64,000 nt of DNA, from positions 296,075 through 360,074 of the forward strand of contig NW_006281103.1 of NCBI RefSeq assembly GCF_000203795.2, written 5' to 3'. This stretch comes from Batrachochytrium dendrobatidis JAM81. Lineage: Eukaryota > Chytridiomycota > Chytridiomycetes > Rhizophydiales. The notes below the pieces were generated by a model. It was given only the letters and a program-made list of their open reading frames with translations. It did not search any database and was not told where the DNA came from. Every line of letters starts with the position of its first letter. The first letter of the stretch is position 1. Position numbers and translations under genes: made by a program. This document shows, in pieces, positions 23,531 through 34,724 of the stretch.

Positions 23531-25009
23531 TTATTTTTTATTTTTAGAAATTTGAACCTTTTTTAAATCGTTTACCCATTTTTGTAGAATGTATCGTTGA
23601 CAATCACTCCATAATGTAGATCCATATTTTGAATAGAGGTATCCAGCCAGTGCACCGCTTAAATGTGCAGCATGATCAAACTGTTTCCATTTCATAAGTA
23701 ACCCAGCAAGATCCAAAAGAATAAACCCAGATACAAGGGTTCCAAGCGGCATTTCGACACCAGGAATAAAAATGATTCCTGCTTGTGATTCGGGTCGTTG
23801 GTAGGCAACACTGAGTTTAACATTATAGTAGTCAAGAGTTATTGATGTGTATGCATTAGTGTCTAGAGTGTATACATCAACTTACAAAGCAACAATAGCC
23901 CAGACAACGCCGCTTGATCCAAGACTTGATCTCATAGTAGTGTTTTTTGATAATCTCATAAACACCTGCGATCCCAACGAGGATAACGCGGCGGTGGACA
24001 GATAAAAGGCAATAGCTTCTTGGTGGGTCATTGGATGCAAATAATGCATCGATATAAAAAAACTATTCAAAGCGAACATGTTGAAAGCTAAATGTGCGAC
24101 TCCTTTTTGACTGAATGCACTTGTAACCATGGTATAGATGCGACGACTATGAGAGTGATGAACGAAATTCCTGTTCATAAAATGACCGAGTGGAGGTAAA
24201 CGCCAGAGAAAAAAGACGGCAAGGTTGCATGCAATCAATGTCCAAGTATGAGACTCTCCCAATGTCATACGATCGTATCTGTGCTTTGCCATGGTGTAAA
24301 TATTGCCAAGAATAGGAGGAATGTATTGATTGACGATACTAGATTGAGCCAGTGATTCTTTGGAGCGAGAAGTTTGAATAGAAGAAGGCAGTGGTGGTCG
24401 ATAATGATCATTCATGTGTGATCTAGTAGGAAAGTAAAACACACCTGAAGTAGACGATCCTACTACTTTCTGTAGACTGAATGCCTCGCTCAACTCTATT
24501 CTATTGTCCCAATGCATCTTGGCTTCACTATACACACACAGTCCAAGTGTAGTTGCCAAGAAGCCAGCAACAAACAAGATGGGACCAAACAGCGGAGCAG
24601 GTTTGTTGCTGACCAACTCGGAATATTCATAGCGATTGGTAGCACTGCTGACCAGTCTAGCGACATGCTCGAGTCTTGTATATGGCTTGATAGTAGCACA
24701 AGGAACAGTACTGTGTCTCAGTGTATTCTGTAATGAAATCCCATTCAAGTAATATGAATGGAGTCTTGCTTGAATGGGATTTGATGATATGGAATGAGTT
24801 GTGATGGATGGTCGCCAGCCTATGAACAACACAGTTGGAGTGACGACTGCAGTGGTTTCAAGAGTCGACAGTTTACATACAAATGTATTCCCAAATGCAT
24901 TCACTGATACATTCCTAAATGCATTCTCACATGCACGACCCAACTTGCGTCTAGCATTAAATGCATAACCAACTGACATGATAGTCAACGTTGGAAATCG
25001 TATATTCAA
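23531..25009 (-). CDS. PCP1: Mitochondrial rhomboid protease (PARL/Pcp1 type)
   Basis: Two exons, 23886-25009 and 23531-23810, joined at GTAAGT...CAG in frame. After an Arg-rich N-terminus and a single transmembrane helix comes the rhomboid core. It has WTLIACNLAVFFLWRLP, the HLAFNMFALNSFF loop, the catalytic-Ser box LGSSGVVWAIVAF, and the His box KQFDHAAHLSGALAG with its HxxH pair. The helix order (one extra N-terminal helix) is that of PARL-type rhomboids. These cleave inner-membrane proteins such as dynamin-like GTPases or PINK1-type substrates. Two in-frame Met codons are possible (25009 and 24979). The second begins MSVGYAFNARRKLGRA, a good presequence. The gene lies only 22-52 bp downstream of the GUF1 stop. 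Confidence 0.85.
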
Positions 25010-25030
25010 CTTGAAAGTATTTATTCGTTT

Positions 25031-27858
25031 CTATCTTCTCTTCTTCCCTTGATTGTTGTCATCTCCTTTCATGAGTGTTAGAAACGCTTCTTGTGGTAAC
25101 TCCACTCCGCCCGCTACAGTCTTCATACGTTTCTTGCCTTCCTTTTGCTTATCCAACAACTTCATCTTGCGTGTGATATCTCCTCCGTACTACAATCCCA
25201 TCAAGACACGGTCAGTATCGTTTCAATCCATAACTAGCAATAAACTAATTCAACTTACACATTTGGCTGTCACATCTTTACGTGCCGCTGTAATGGTTTC
25301 TCGTGCTATAATCTTACCATTCGCAGATGACTGAATGACAATCTCAAACAATTGTCTGGAAATATTAAACACAATCTCGTCAGTATTAAATCACAAGGTA
25401 TAATATCAAGCTTCATATTTACTTTTTTAAAATATTCTTGAGTCGTCGCACCCAGTCTTTAGCAACATGTTCTGCCTGTGATCGGTGCACAATCGTCGCA
25501 AGTGCATCAACTGGCTTGGAATTGAGTAAAATACTCACCTTGACCAAATCTGCCTTGTCATATCCTGCATCCTCATAATCAAAGCTGTGGTTGAATAGTA
25601 TCAAAATGGAATATAACAACTGTTGAATAACTATCAAATAACAATTGGATTTTTCAAAACATACTATAAATGCTTGCTTACCTTGCGTATCCAGATGAAA
25701 TAGATTTGAGTTTATCGTAAAACTGTGAAAGGATTTCTGACATTGGAAGACGGTATTTGATCATCACCCTGCGCGTTGAATAAACATGACATTAGTAAAA
25801 TGTCAAAGCACTACAGCATTTGAAAAACCAATTGTGATAATAAAAGTAGATGCATATTCAATTGCCAACAAAAATGTACCGTGTATCATCAATAAAATTA
25901 TATTCAACTTGTGTGCCTCGATGACTCTGAAATGTCCATATAAATTATATAAGTATTCATGACATGATTGCAAACATGATCGTATACAAAGCAACAACTA
26001 ACCGTGCATAGCTCAACCAGTTTTCCAACATATTCAGAGGGAAATACTAATGTTCCAATAATCATGGGCTCTAATAACGCATCAACTTTTGCCATTTGAT
26101 CGTTTGTTGGAAAATCTGCTGGATTTTGAACACGAGTCTCGGTTCCATCCTTATTTCGAATGATATATGGTACTGTAGGTGCCGTATTGATCACAGAGCT
26201 TCCGTGTTCTTCCTCTAATCGTTCACGAAATACATCCATATGCAATGTTCCTAGAAATCCAAGTCGAAATCCCTGACCCAATGATGTACTGGTTTCTTTT
26301 GCCACGGTCACCGATGCATCATTCAGAGTCAATCGATCGATTGATTCAGCCAGTTTTGTATAGTCGTTTGTATCGACTGGATAGAGACCGGCAAAAACCA
26401 TACTCTGTGCTGGATGAAATCCTTTGAAAATGTCAGTCGGTGCATGGCCATGGTAAAATGTATCACCAATATGAGCATCGTGGGTGGTTTTCATATTCAT
26501 GGTGATGTATCCTACATGACCTGCCGACAGCTGATCGGTTGATGTTGGGTTGGGATACATGATTCCCACATCAGTAACATCATGATGGAATTTGGTGTGG
26601 GCAGACGTAATTCGATCTCCTTTTTTGACTGAGCCATCACGCACTGCAATCAGACACACAACTCCTGCATATTGATCGTACCAAGTATCAAACAAGAGTG
26701 CTTTAAAAGGCTTATTCACATCTCCAGTTGGATGCGGAATGCGCTCAATGACATCAACAAACAGATCTGGCACTCCCTTTCCAGTTTTTGCTGAAATATG
26801 ACGAGTAAGAGATGTATCCAATTCAAACGTAGATTCAATCTGATTTGCAATTCGCTCAGGATCTGCAGTAGGAAGATCAATCTGGCATGTTACAGTTTAA
26901 TCAATCGTTAGCAAATAAAACACTATTAGCATAATGGAATCAATAAAGCATGCCTTGTTGAGAACAGGAAGAATGACAAGATCTTCCCCAAATGCCAAGT
27001 AAAAGTTGGCAATGGTTTGGGCTTGAATACCCTGACTGGCATCCACCAGTAAAAGCGTTCTATTACGAGTATCAAGAAATGTTTTGCAAGTAAGCATAAG
27101 ACATTAATTTAAATCAAATGGCCAATGCAGATTGAAGTAGGTCAAGCGTACCCCTGACATGCAGCAAGAGATCGTGACACTTCATAACTAAAATCAACGT
27201 GTCCTGGAGTATCAATGAGATTCAAGAGATAAACTTCATTCTTGTATGTATAAAACATGGATGCCGTTTGTGCTTTGATGGTAATTCCACGATTTCTCTC
27301 AACCTTGAGCTTATCCAAAACCTGCTTGTTTGAATCTGCAGCAGAAATGGTTCCCGAAAGTTCCAGTAATCTATCTGCCAATGTGCTTTTTCCATGATCT
27401 GCATAATAGGATTGACAAGGAAAATGAGATGGTATTGTATACGTATATTGAAGAGGGTGATACAAATATTTCTCGACCCACAACACTTGAATGACATTAA
27501 ACCCGACTCATCATACCTATATGAGCGATAATACTGAAATTTCTGATTCTTTCAGGAGGGAAATCGACAAGCGATGGAATTGGAAGCTTGAGTTATTATT
27601 CCAAACAAAAGCAATCCAATTAGCCCTGTAATTCAAAAACAAATGCAAATGATTGAATGATACCTTTTCGATTATAGGATCACAACTGTTGGCAGCTTTT
27701 GCAGATGTGGAGAATCTTGAATGGGCGAGTAAAGTGGAATGACAGATACATGGCAGTCTAGTCGATAGATATGGCGGTAAAGAAAAGGATGTTTTAAAAG
27801 CAGTTGAATATTTATATGTTTTACGCAGTAATTGATGCAGACTCGATGGTTTGAACAT
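25031..27858 (-). CDS. GUF1: Mitochondrial translation factor GUF1 (EF4/LepA)
   Basis: Ten exons: 27664-27858, 27517-27586, 27152-27398, 26954-27059, 26003-26881, 25880-25926, 25682-25768, 25423-25584, 25259-25355, 25031-25189. Signatures are [20 protein letters not shown] (G1), RGITIKAQT (G2), [12 protein letters not shown] (G3), VLNKIDLP (G4) and the LepA-specific [15 protein letters not shown]. The EF-G-like domains and the LepA C-terminal domain end in lysine/arginine. A Ser/Arg-rich presequence precedes the GTPase. GUF1 back-translocates or stabilises stalled mitochondrial ribosomes. The intron after exon 4 has a GC donor (AAG|GC) with acceptor CAG at 26882. Using GC keeps VLNK-IDL intact; the nearest GT would insert ten residues. 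Confidence 0.92.
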
Positions 27859-28209
27859 TCAACTGATAAAATATCTATGATTCAGAGCAGTTGTAATATC
27901 ACGATTCTGAAATAAAAATCCGATAAATTGCTCAAGCGAATTACACGTGACTGACTGTCAGTAGAAAGAGCGAGTCCGATCATCATCGCGACGGTAACGA
28001 CGACAGCACGACAGTTGGAACTACAAGATGCCAGTGAATGTGAGTAGGATCTACTAGCGCATGCTGTTCAAGACACCAGAGTTTAAAAGACTTGATACGA
28101 CGTGAAACTGGCCAAGATCGAAAGATTGAGTTTTGGTTTTTGTCGAGTTGAACGAAAAGTCGAGCACAGTTGGAAGCAAACGGTTGGATATTGTTGGTAG
28201 ATCCGTAGC
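27859..28209. promoter_or_regulatory. Shared divergent promoter region of GUF1 and SNF5
   Basis: 351 bp separate the two divergent start codons. The interval contains a CACGTG E-box near 27945 and short inverted pieces, but no coding frame. Bidirectional promoter activity is inferred from the layout alone. Confidence 0.45.
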
Positions 28210-31200
28210 ATGAGCAACATGAATAACCTGCAGCAGTATCAATTACTGCAGCAGCAGATGTCCAGGAATCAGTCACAGCAGGTGTCCAGGACTCAATCCA
28301 ACACTTCATTTATTCCTACTGGATTGGGATTCAATCCTATTAACCCATCAAATACATCTACTACTGGATTGGGATTCAATCCTATCAACACATTGGATAC
28401 ATCTACTACTGGATTGGGATTTAATCCTATTAACCCATCAAATACATCTACTACTGGACTTTCCAATACAACCATCAATAACAGCTACACTCATTCTCTT
28501 CCAGTTTCTTCAAATCCATCCACTGCTGGCACTATGAACTCTCCATCTGCTCTTCCTACATCAATGTCAAATGGAAACTCTAATCGTATTCATCAAGGCT
28601 TTGTTAACAGGACTTCCATGTCTGTTCCTGTGCAATCCTCGACTGCTTTTACTAATTCATTAAGCGTCGCCAGCAATAACACAAATTCAAATCCTCATGC
28701 AGGCTTTGGCCAGTCCTTTTCTACTCCTGCCACGACTCTCAGTCATATCAATACTAACCAATTGAATCAACAGCAACTTCAAATGCAACTGCTTTTTCAG
28801 CAGCAACAGCAGCTTCAGCAGATGCAACAGCGATTGGGCCTTACTAGTCCTGGTTCATTTTCACAGACTCCGATTTCGGCAAATAATTCGGATTTCAAGC
28901 AGCAGCAGTTACGGCAACAGCTTCAACACCAGAAACAGCTGCAACAACTCCAGTTTCAGAATAATATGCCAATGGCATCCGTGATCTCATCTTCTCAATT
29001 GAATGCTTTGGCAAACCAATCCTCTGCACCATCAATGTCCAACTTGTCTGGATCTAATATGTCTTTAATCCAATCTGTAGCAAATCAATCACTCCAATCT
29101 GCTCCAATGCTGCAACAGCAGCAACTCCAACAGTTGCAGCAGATGCAAGCTTGGAAATTGCAACAAGCGGCTGTAATGACATCTGGAAACCATCATAATA
29201 ATGGTATTGTCAACGCAACCACTCTGCCATCAAATACTCCTAATTACGCATCGGCCTTGATCTCGCCTGAACAAACTACCTCCATTGCTTTGAATATGAT
29301 GACTGCGTCTACTTCTGCTCCATCACATTCCTCTGCTGCCATCATGGCTTCTACTCCTACGTTGGGGTCATTTGATTCCAAATTCGCTAATTCTCCTTCT
29401 AGTAGTGCTGGATTGGTCGATAATCTTGCTGCTCCTTTATTTACTGTAAAAAGTGAAAATGAATCTGCGATTGCCTCTAATTCAGGGGTAAATTCATCTC
29501 ATGTATCTGGTCAGTCTATCGTATCTACTGGAACTACTGCTCAATCCAACGCAGTTGCCATGCTTCAGTATCAGCAGCGTTTACAGCAAATGCAGCAATT
29601 TCAACAATTTCAACGTATGCAACTCCAACAACAGTCTCAGTTTCAAACATCACAGCAACTTCAACAGCAGATCCAGGCAGTATCAAGTACACCACTATTA
29701 CAATCGCAACGTCTACAGTTGCAGCAGTCAAACAATGCTACACATGCCGGTTCGTTGACTTCTACAACTAACATATCTACACCATTTTCCGCGTCGGCTT
29801 CTACGTCAGTTTCGGATTCTTCCTCTGCGGTTAATTCAAATACATTATTGCATCAGCAAGATCCTAATGTACTCGGCGCATTCAATCAGCAGCAGTTAGA
29901 AGCCAGGCGAACAAGCACTAGTATATCCAAGCCAGCTAAACCCTCCTCTGTAAGAGCTCAGCATCGATACATTGCTGAACAGCGACTGATTCAACAACGA
30001 AATCGTATGCAAATCACTGAACAGCAACAACAGTCCATGATACAACAAGCTATTGCTAAACAGCAACATAATCAGCAACTTGTACAGCTTCAGCAAAAAA
30101 GGCAGCAAGCTTTGCTAATTCAACAGGCTGCACAATCTCAGAAAAGGAATCAACAATCTGATCTTCCCCCACTTTTACCCTCAGTAAATACTTACATGCC
30201 GCGACTAAAGACTGGGGAAACCGGACTAATACATATCATTACTGAAACAAAAAGAAAAAAAAGTATATGGGCCGAGGCATCTACTGACGAAGAAGAAGAC
30301 GATGAAGATAATGATGGCGATGAGGGATATAATCGGAGGCGAAATAGCAAAACCAACGATAAACGATTTGTTGGAAAGTCTACCATTCCAACATCTGTTT
30401 CTGCTGTGTCACCTGCAGATTCACTCAAAAATCTACAGCATCGTCGTAAGCTGCGTCAAACGAATCATGACTATACGAAACTGTAAATTTATCATGTTTA
30501 TTCTGATGCATGGTCTGAAATGGGATGTCTTGTCAAGCTTGACAACATAATTGTAACTAACATGTTTTGGACTGTACTCTGATTAGTAACTGGTATAAAT
30601 TGGAGCCGTTTTGTTCAACATCAGAACTGCTTGTTCCAATCAAGGTTGATTTTGAAGTAGATGGATATCGTGTTTGCGATGCGTTCACGTGGAATTTGAA
30701 TGGTATAGAATTGATACGACATACTTGACTTGGCATGTATTTTTCAAGAGTTGATTTTAACGCCATGTTTTGGTTGATTTATAGAAACGGCAATGACTCC
30801 TGAAAAGTTTGCTGAATACATGTGTTTAGATCTTGATCTTAATATAGCAGCATTTGGTTCATTGATTGCTGGTCGAATCAATGCACAGTTGGAAGATCAC
30901 CGCAAGATCATGGAATCGACAGATGATGTGATTCCTGAAGATTCTCGCGTTCCCATAAAAGTGTGTAGATGTCTGATTGATATTCAAGTTTATTTTGATG
31001 GCATGTTCTCATGCAATATTTGTATTTGGTACATTTTGTTTTGTTTTGAATTTTCTATATTTAGTTGAATCTAAAGGTAGGAAAAATGCAACTACGAGAT
31101 CGGTTTGAATGGGATTTGGCGTCGAGTATGTCACCAGAAAGATTTGCCCAAATCATGGTGCAGGATTTGCGACTTGGTGGTGAATTTGCTCAAATGATTG

Positions 31201-31644
31201 CATTTAGGTAAGGCTGCTTGTTCATGTTTATTGAGCTTACGAATGGTATTAAAGTTTATTTTTATCCGTGCGTTAGTATCCGAGAACAAATATTCCGGTA
31301 CAAACGCAGTGGAGTGCTTGATCCTTCATTTGCTATTGAAAAACCGTTTCGTGCCGAGGAAGAGGCACGGGGATGGAGTCCAAGCATTGATGCGTACCAG
31401 AATCGCACAGATGATGAAGACGCCGATTTAAAAGGAGGTCGTGGTTTAAGGTTAGTTGTTACTTGGATCATCATGCACAACAGATGCTTATACTATTTTG
31501 TATTTATAGACGAATTCGACGAGAACTACGAACTGTTGGTGGATCTCGACGACGTGCAGGTAAGATGTATCTTTGAGCATTCTATTTAAAAAATGCGCTA
31601 AAATTCATACTCTTGATTTAATGTGTTTAGCATACCCTTATTAA
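28210..31644 (+). CDS. SNF5: SNF5/SMARCB1-type SWI/SNF (or RSC) core subunit with Gln-rich N-terminus
   Basis: Seven exons: 28210-30482, 30587-30702, 30785-30960, 31065-31207, 31277-31450, 31510-31559, 31631-31644. The first exon encodes about 750 residues dominated by Gln, Ser and Asn tracts, like yeast Snf5, then an acidic patch (EEEDDEDNDGDE). The following exons give the SNF5 tandem repeats. Repeat 1 has ELLVPIKVDFEVDG, WNLNETAMTPEKFAEYMC and DLDLNIAAFGSLIAG. Repeat 2 has LNLKVGKMQLRDRFEWDL, MSPERFAQIMVQDLRLGG and AFSIREQI. The last exon has only 14 nt (four residues and stop). The protein is a scaffold that contacts the nucleosome acidic patch in a remodeller. Whether it is the Snf5 or Sfh1 paralogue cannot be told by eye; the Gln-rich N-terminus favours Snf5. 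Confidence 0.9.
28317..28458 (+). repeat. 45-bp in-frame tandem repeat in SNF5 (three copies)
   Basis: Three consecutive copies of a 15-codon unit (TGLGFNPINPSNTST and close variants), nearly identical at DNA level, lie in the N-terminal low-complexity part of SNF5. The high identity suggests recent expansion and possible copy-number variation between strains. Confidence 0.9.
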
Positions 31645-31883
31645 ACTTCTGGTGAGATCTCGTTTGCTATAGCTATGTATGTATGAGTCAGTTTTTTAGA
31701 CAATGCTTAATTTTATTCAAAACTTTTTGGTTTTCAAATACAATTTACTCAATACACAGAATGAACTATATACAAATACCTTGTTTTTCGATTAAATTTT
31801 GATGCAAATGTGAGTTGTGTCACGTGATAGTAAACTCAACATTGAGGATTGCAGAATTTCTGATACAAACTCGTCAAACCAAA

Positions 31884-32976
31884 ATGGTAGATTAAAGCAA
31901 ATGGATTATAGTTGATTTATGGGGACAATTCATATCTGGTGTATCGCATATTAATTTACTTGTGCATACACAGCGAATCTTTTATAAATCGTCTAATCCC
32001 AACTAACACATTGCACTTGATCTCTGCACCAGTCTGTCACACTGCACACTGATCTTGGGGACCTCAAGATAGAAGGTACATGCATTTGTCAAATACATAG
32101 TCTATAAGAGTAGCATTGCATATTGCTATGAATGAGTGCAGGAGTGTAGTTGTAGATATCGATAATAGTGTGGTTTCTAAATATGCAAATAATCCCCTCT
32201 TTGAAATCCAATCTAGTTTTTTGCGAAGCTACACCCAAGGCTGCCGAAGTACTCTCATTTCATTGTATACATTAACAGGCGATATTCAAAGTTAATTGTT
32301 TTCATCCTACTTGAATTAGAATTTTCTGGCCTTGTGTGCAAGTGGATACTATAATGGATGTGTTTTTCATCGTAACATTAAAGGATTCATGGTTCAGGTA
32401 ATTGCATGAAATTGCATTTAAACTGGCTTGAATGATCAACTGACTTCTTGTTTGGTAATATCTGAGATGTTAGACTGGTGATCCCACAAATACTGGAAAA
32501 GGAGGTACTTCAATTTGGGGCGGAAAGTTTGCAGATGAAATAAAATCAACTCTTCGAGTAAGACTTTGCTACATACTCTAGAACCCATGCATTGGGTTCT
32601 GATGAATTAACCTGCTTGATTCTGTATTAGCACAACACTCGCGGTATCGTGTCCATGGCGAGCAAAGGAGCAGATGCAAATGGATCTCAGTTTTTCATCA
32701 CATACTCAAAACAGTCACACTTGGATTCAAAATACACTGTGTTTGGAAAGTAAGTCGCTCGCAATTAAAACTGTCTAGTTTGATTCCAAATCAAGTCATA
32801 CGTGATCAACATTGTGCTTACTATATATACTGATTTTTATTTCTTTTAGAATCATTGATGGATTGGATACATTGGACTCTCTGGAATCTGTTCCTGTTGA
32901 TGGAAATCACCGACCAAATCAGGATATAAAGATTAACTCGGTCACAATCCATGCCAATCCAATCGCTGAGCACTGA
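31884..32976 (+). CDS. PPIL3: PPIL3-type cyclophilin (peptidyl-prolyl isomerase)
   Basis: Seven exons: 31884-31886 (ATG only), 32033-32075, 32217-32248, 32320-32397, 32474-32557, 32631-32749, 32850-32976. All introns are GT-AG. The product starts [15 protein letters not shown] and continues with [19 protein letters not shown], the active-site block [26 protein letters not shown], and a C-terminal VTIHANP as in PPIL3. The length, about 160 residues, is that of the family. The catalytic Arg ([11 protein letters not shown]) and the QFF motif are present. PPIL3 is a spliceosome-associated cyclophilin. No other upstream ATG joins in frame to SVTLHT, so the ATG-only first exon is the best model. 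Confidence 0.88.
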
Positions 32977-34724
32977 TTTCAATTACAGCCGTATTTACGT
33001 CAATGAAATATTAATGTGGATGCCAAAATACATAATAAACAGACAGTCCCATAAAACGATGATCACCAAATTTAATGGACAGGTGCTTTTAAACTCCTTG
33101 GAAAAACTACAGATTAACATGATATATCAACCGTTCAACACAGCAATATCTAGTAGAAAAGCGTAATGAGTATCCAACTATTGATTATTCCGAAGCAAAA
33201 TCACTCCAAGATAAATGCAAGACACGTTCAAATGTATTACAGCCATATCCATGTGAAATGAACCACGTTTAAAGGTATATCAGTACAAAGCCTATTCATT
33301 TCGTGCTTTTGGTGACGAGTCATAGATAAAAGTACAAGCATTCATTATTGATACTCGACAGTATATCTATGACACCATACAGATTTGTATTCGAGTCCAT
33401 AAGTTATAGTTTGAGTAATAGATTTATGCAAGTACCGCCTCAAATGATACATACTGATAATTGCTGGTATTTTTCATTCATCACTCCATTCTCATCTTTT
33501 GTCACCAGCCGTGATGACACCACAAGTCAGTGAACTGGTCAATGTTAGCAAATGGCAGATATTGATTCAGGTTCATCTTATTTCATTACATTGGATACAG
33601 CACAATTTATTCATATGAATACAATGTAATGATTAGACACATCAACGAGTATTTAATCGACCAATGGAAAAATCTAATTGTTGCCGTCTTTGGATCAGTC
33701 ACAACCAAACCACAATGTACGCTAATAAACCAATGCTATTGTCATGGACAGATCTGAAATACAAACGCCAATCTACTTGATTGAACACTAGTTTAAGCTC
33801 TACAATGATCGACTAAACATTCAATTCGTGTCAAGCTAAATGCTAGTCTCTACTTTTATATCATGTTTTTAGTCTTTCCGAGTGTTGGAATGACACTGGA
33901 TATACAATCAAGCATTCTATTCATCTGAAAACAAAGGTGGATAAAAGCCATATCAACGGCATTGACTAGTACTTTTGCGAATTGATGTGCAACAGTGCTG
34001 CATTTCTAAAGTCAGTGTCTGCTTATACAAGACTGACTCATAAACAGTTGTCTGGTTTTTTAAACCCCATTAGCCATAAACATGCCAATATTTAACCGCA
34101 TAAACAAGGAATATAACATTTTGTATGTTGGGATGATACTCCGTGTATGCCCTGACCATAATACACCAAATCTCGTTTCCAACAAGTTATACAGTGTGGG
34201 GTACAGACATTGAGTTCAGCAATGCTTGGAGTGGAGTATTTGCAAGCAGCAATGGATAAACTACCATCAGCATATCTTGATTGGCAGTAAAATCAGCAAG
34301 CTTTTATTGCTATGCAAATTCTGAATGCATCAGCCCTAATTAACAAGCAGCGTTTCTGCTGAGTAGTTGGCAAGAAATGCTTCAAAGTCATATGTAGACT
34401 ATTTCATTAGCCCTCAATATCGCATTAGAGCGTGCTAAGCTGTGGTCACTTGTTATTCAAAGGATTGATGTTTATTTTGAACTCTACCATGACTGACAAT
34501 AGGGCAGAAAAATGCAACAAATCAAGCCATGCTTTGAACAAACCGGAATAATTGACTAGTCTATCAAGGTGCCGTTGTAATCATTTTACTCCGCTTGCTT
34601 ACATGTGTGAAATTGATCCGCATAAACAATAAACACATTGACAAAATTACTTTTATAAATAGTCATTTCATGACCAAGTCGACCATCTCCAAATACTACC
34701 GATTAAAATCTACTCAAAGCCACA
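32977..34724. other. Intergenic with solo MITE ends
   Basis: No gene recognised. Two solo left ends of the MITE-like family sit at 32984 (eight bases after the PPIL3 stop) and 33238, both plus orientation. I found no matching right end. Short frames (33348-33533 and others) show no motif. The promoter of the catalase gene must lie in the last part; no clear elements seen. Confidence 0.5.
32984..33012 (+). repeat. Solo end of MITE-like family
   Basis: TACAGCCGTATTTACGTCAA matches the left terminal repeat of elements A-D. A second solo copy (TACAGCCATATCCATGTGAA) begins at 33238. Confidence 0.5.

Noticed and set aside
26882..26953. GUF1 intron using the nearest downstream GT (GTGTTT)
   Set aside because: It would insert ten residues into the universally conserved NKID motif of the GTPase; the GC donor keeps it intact.
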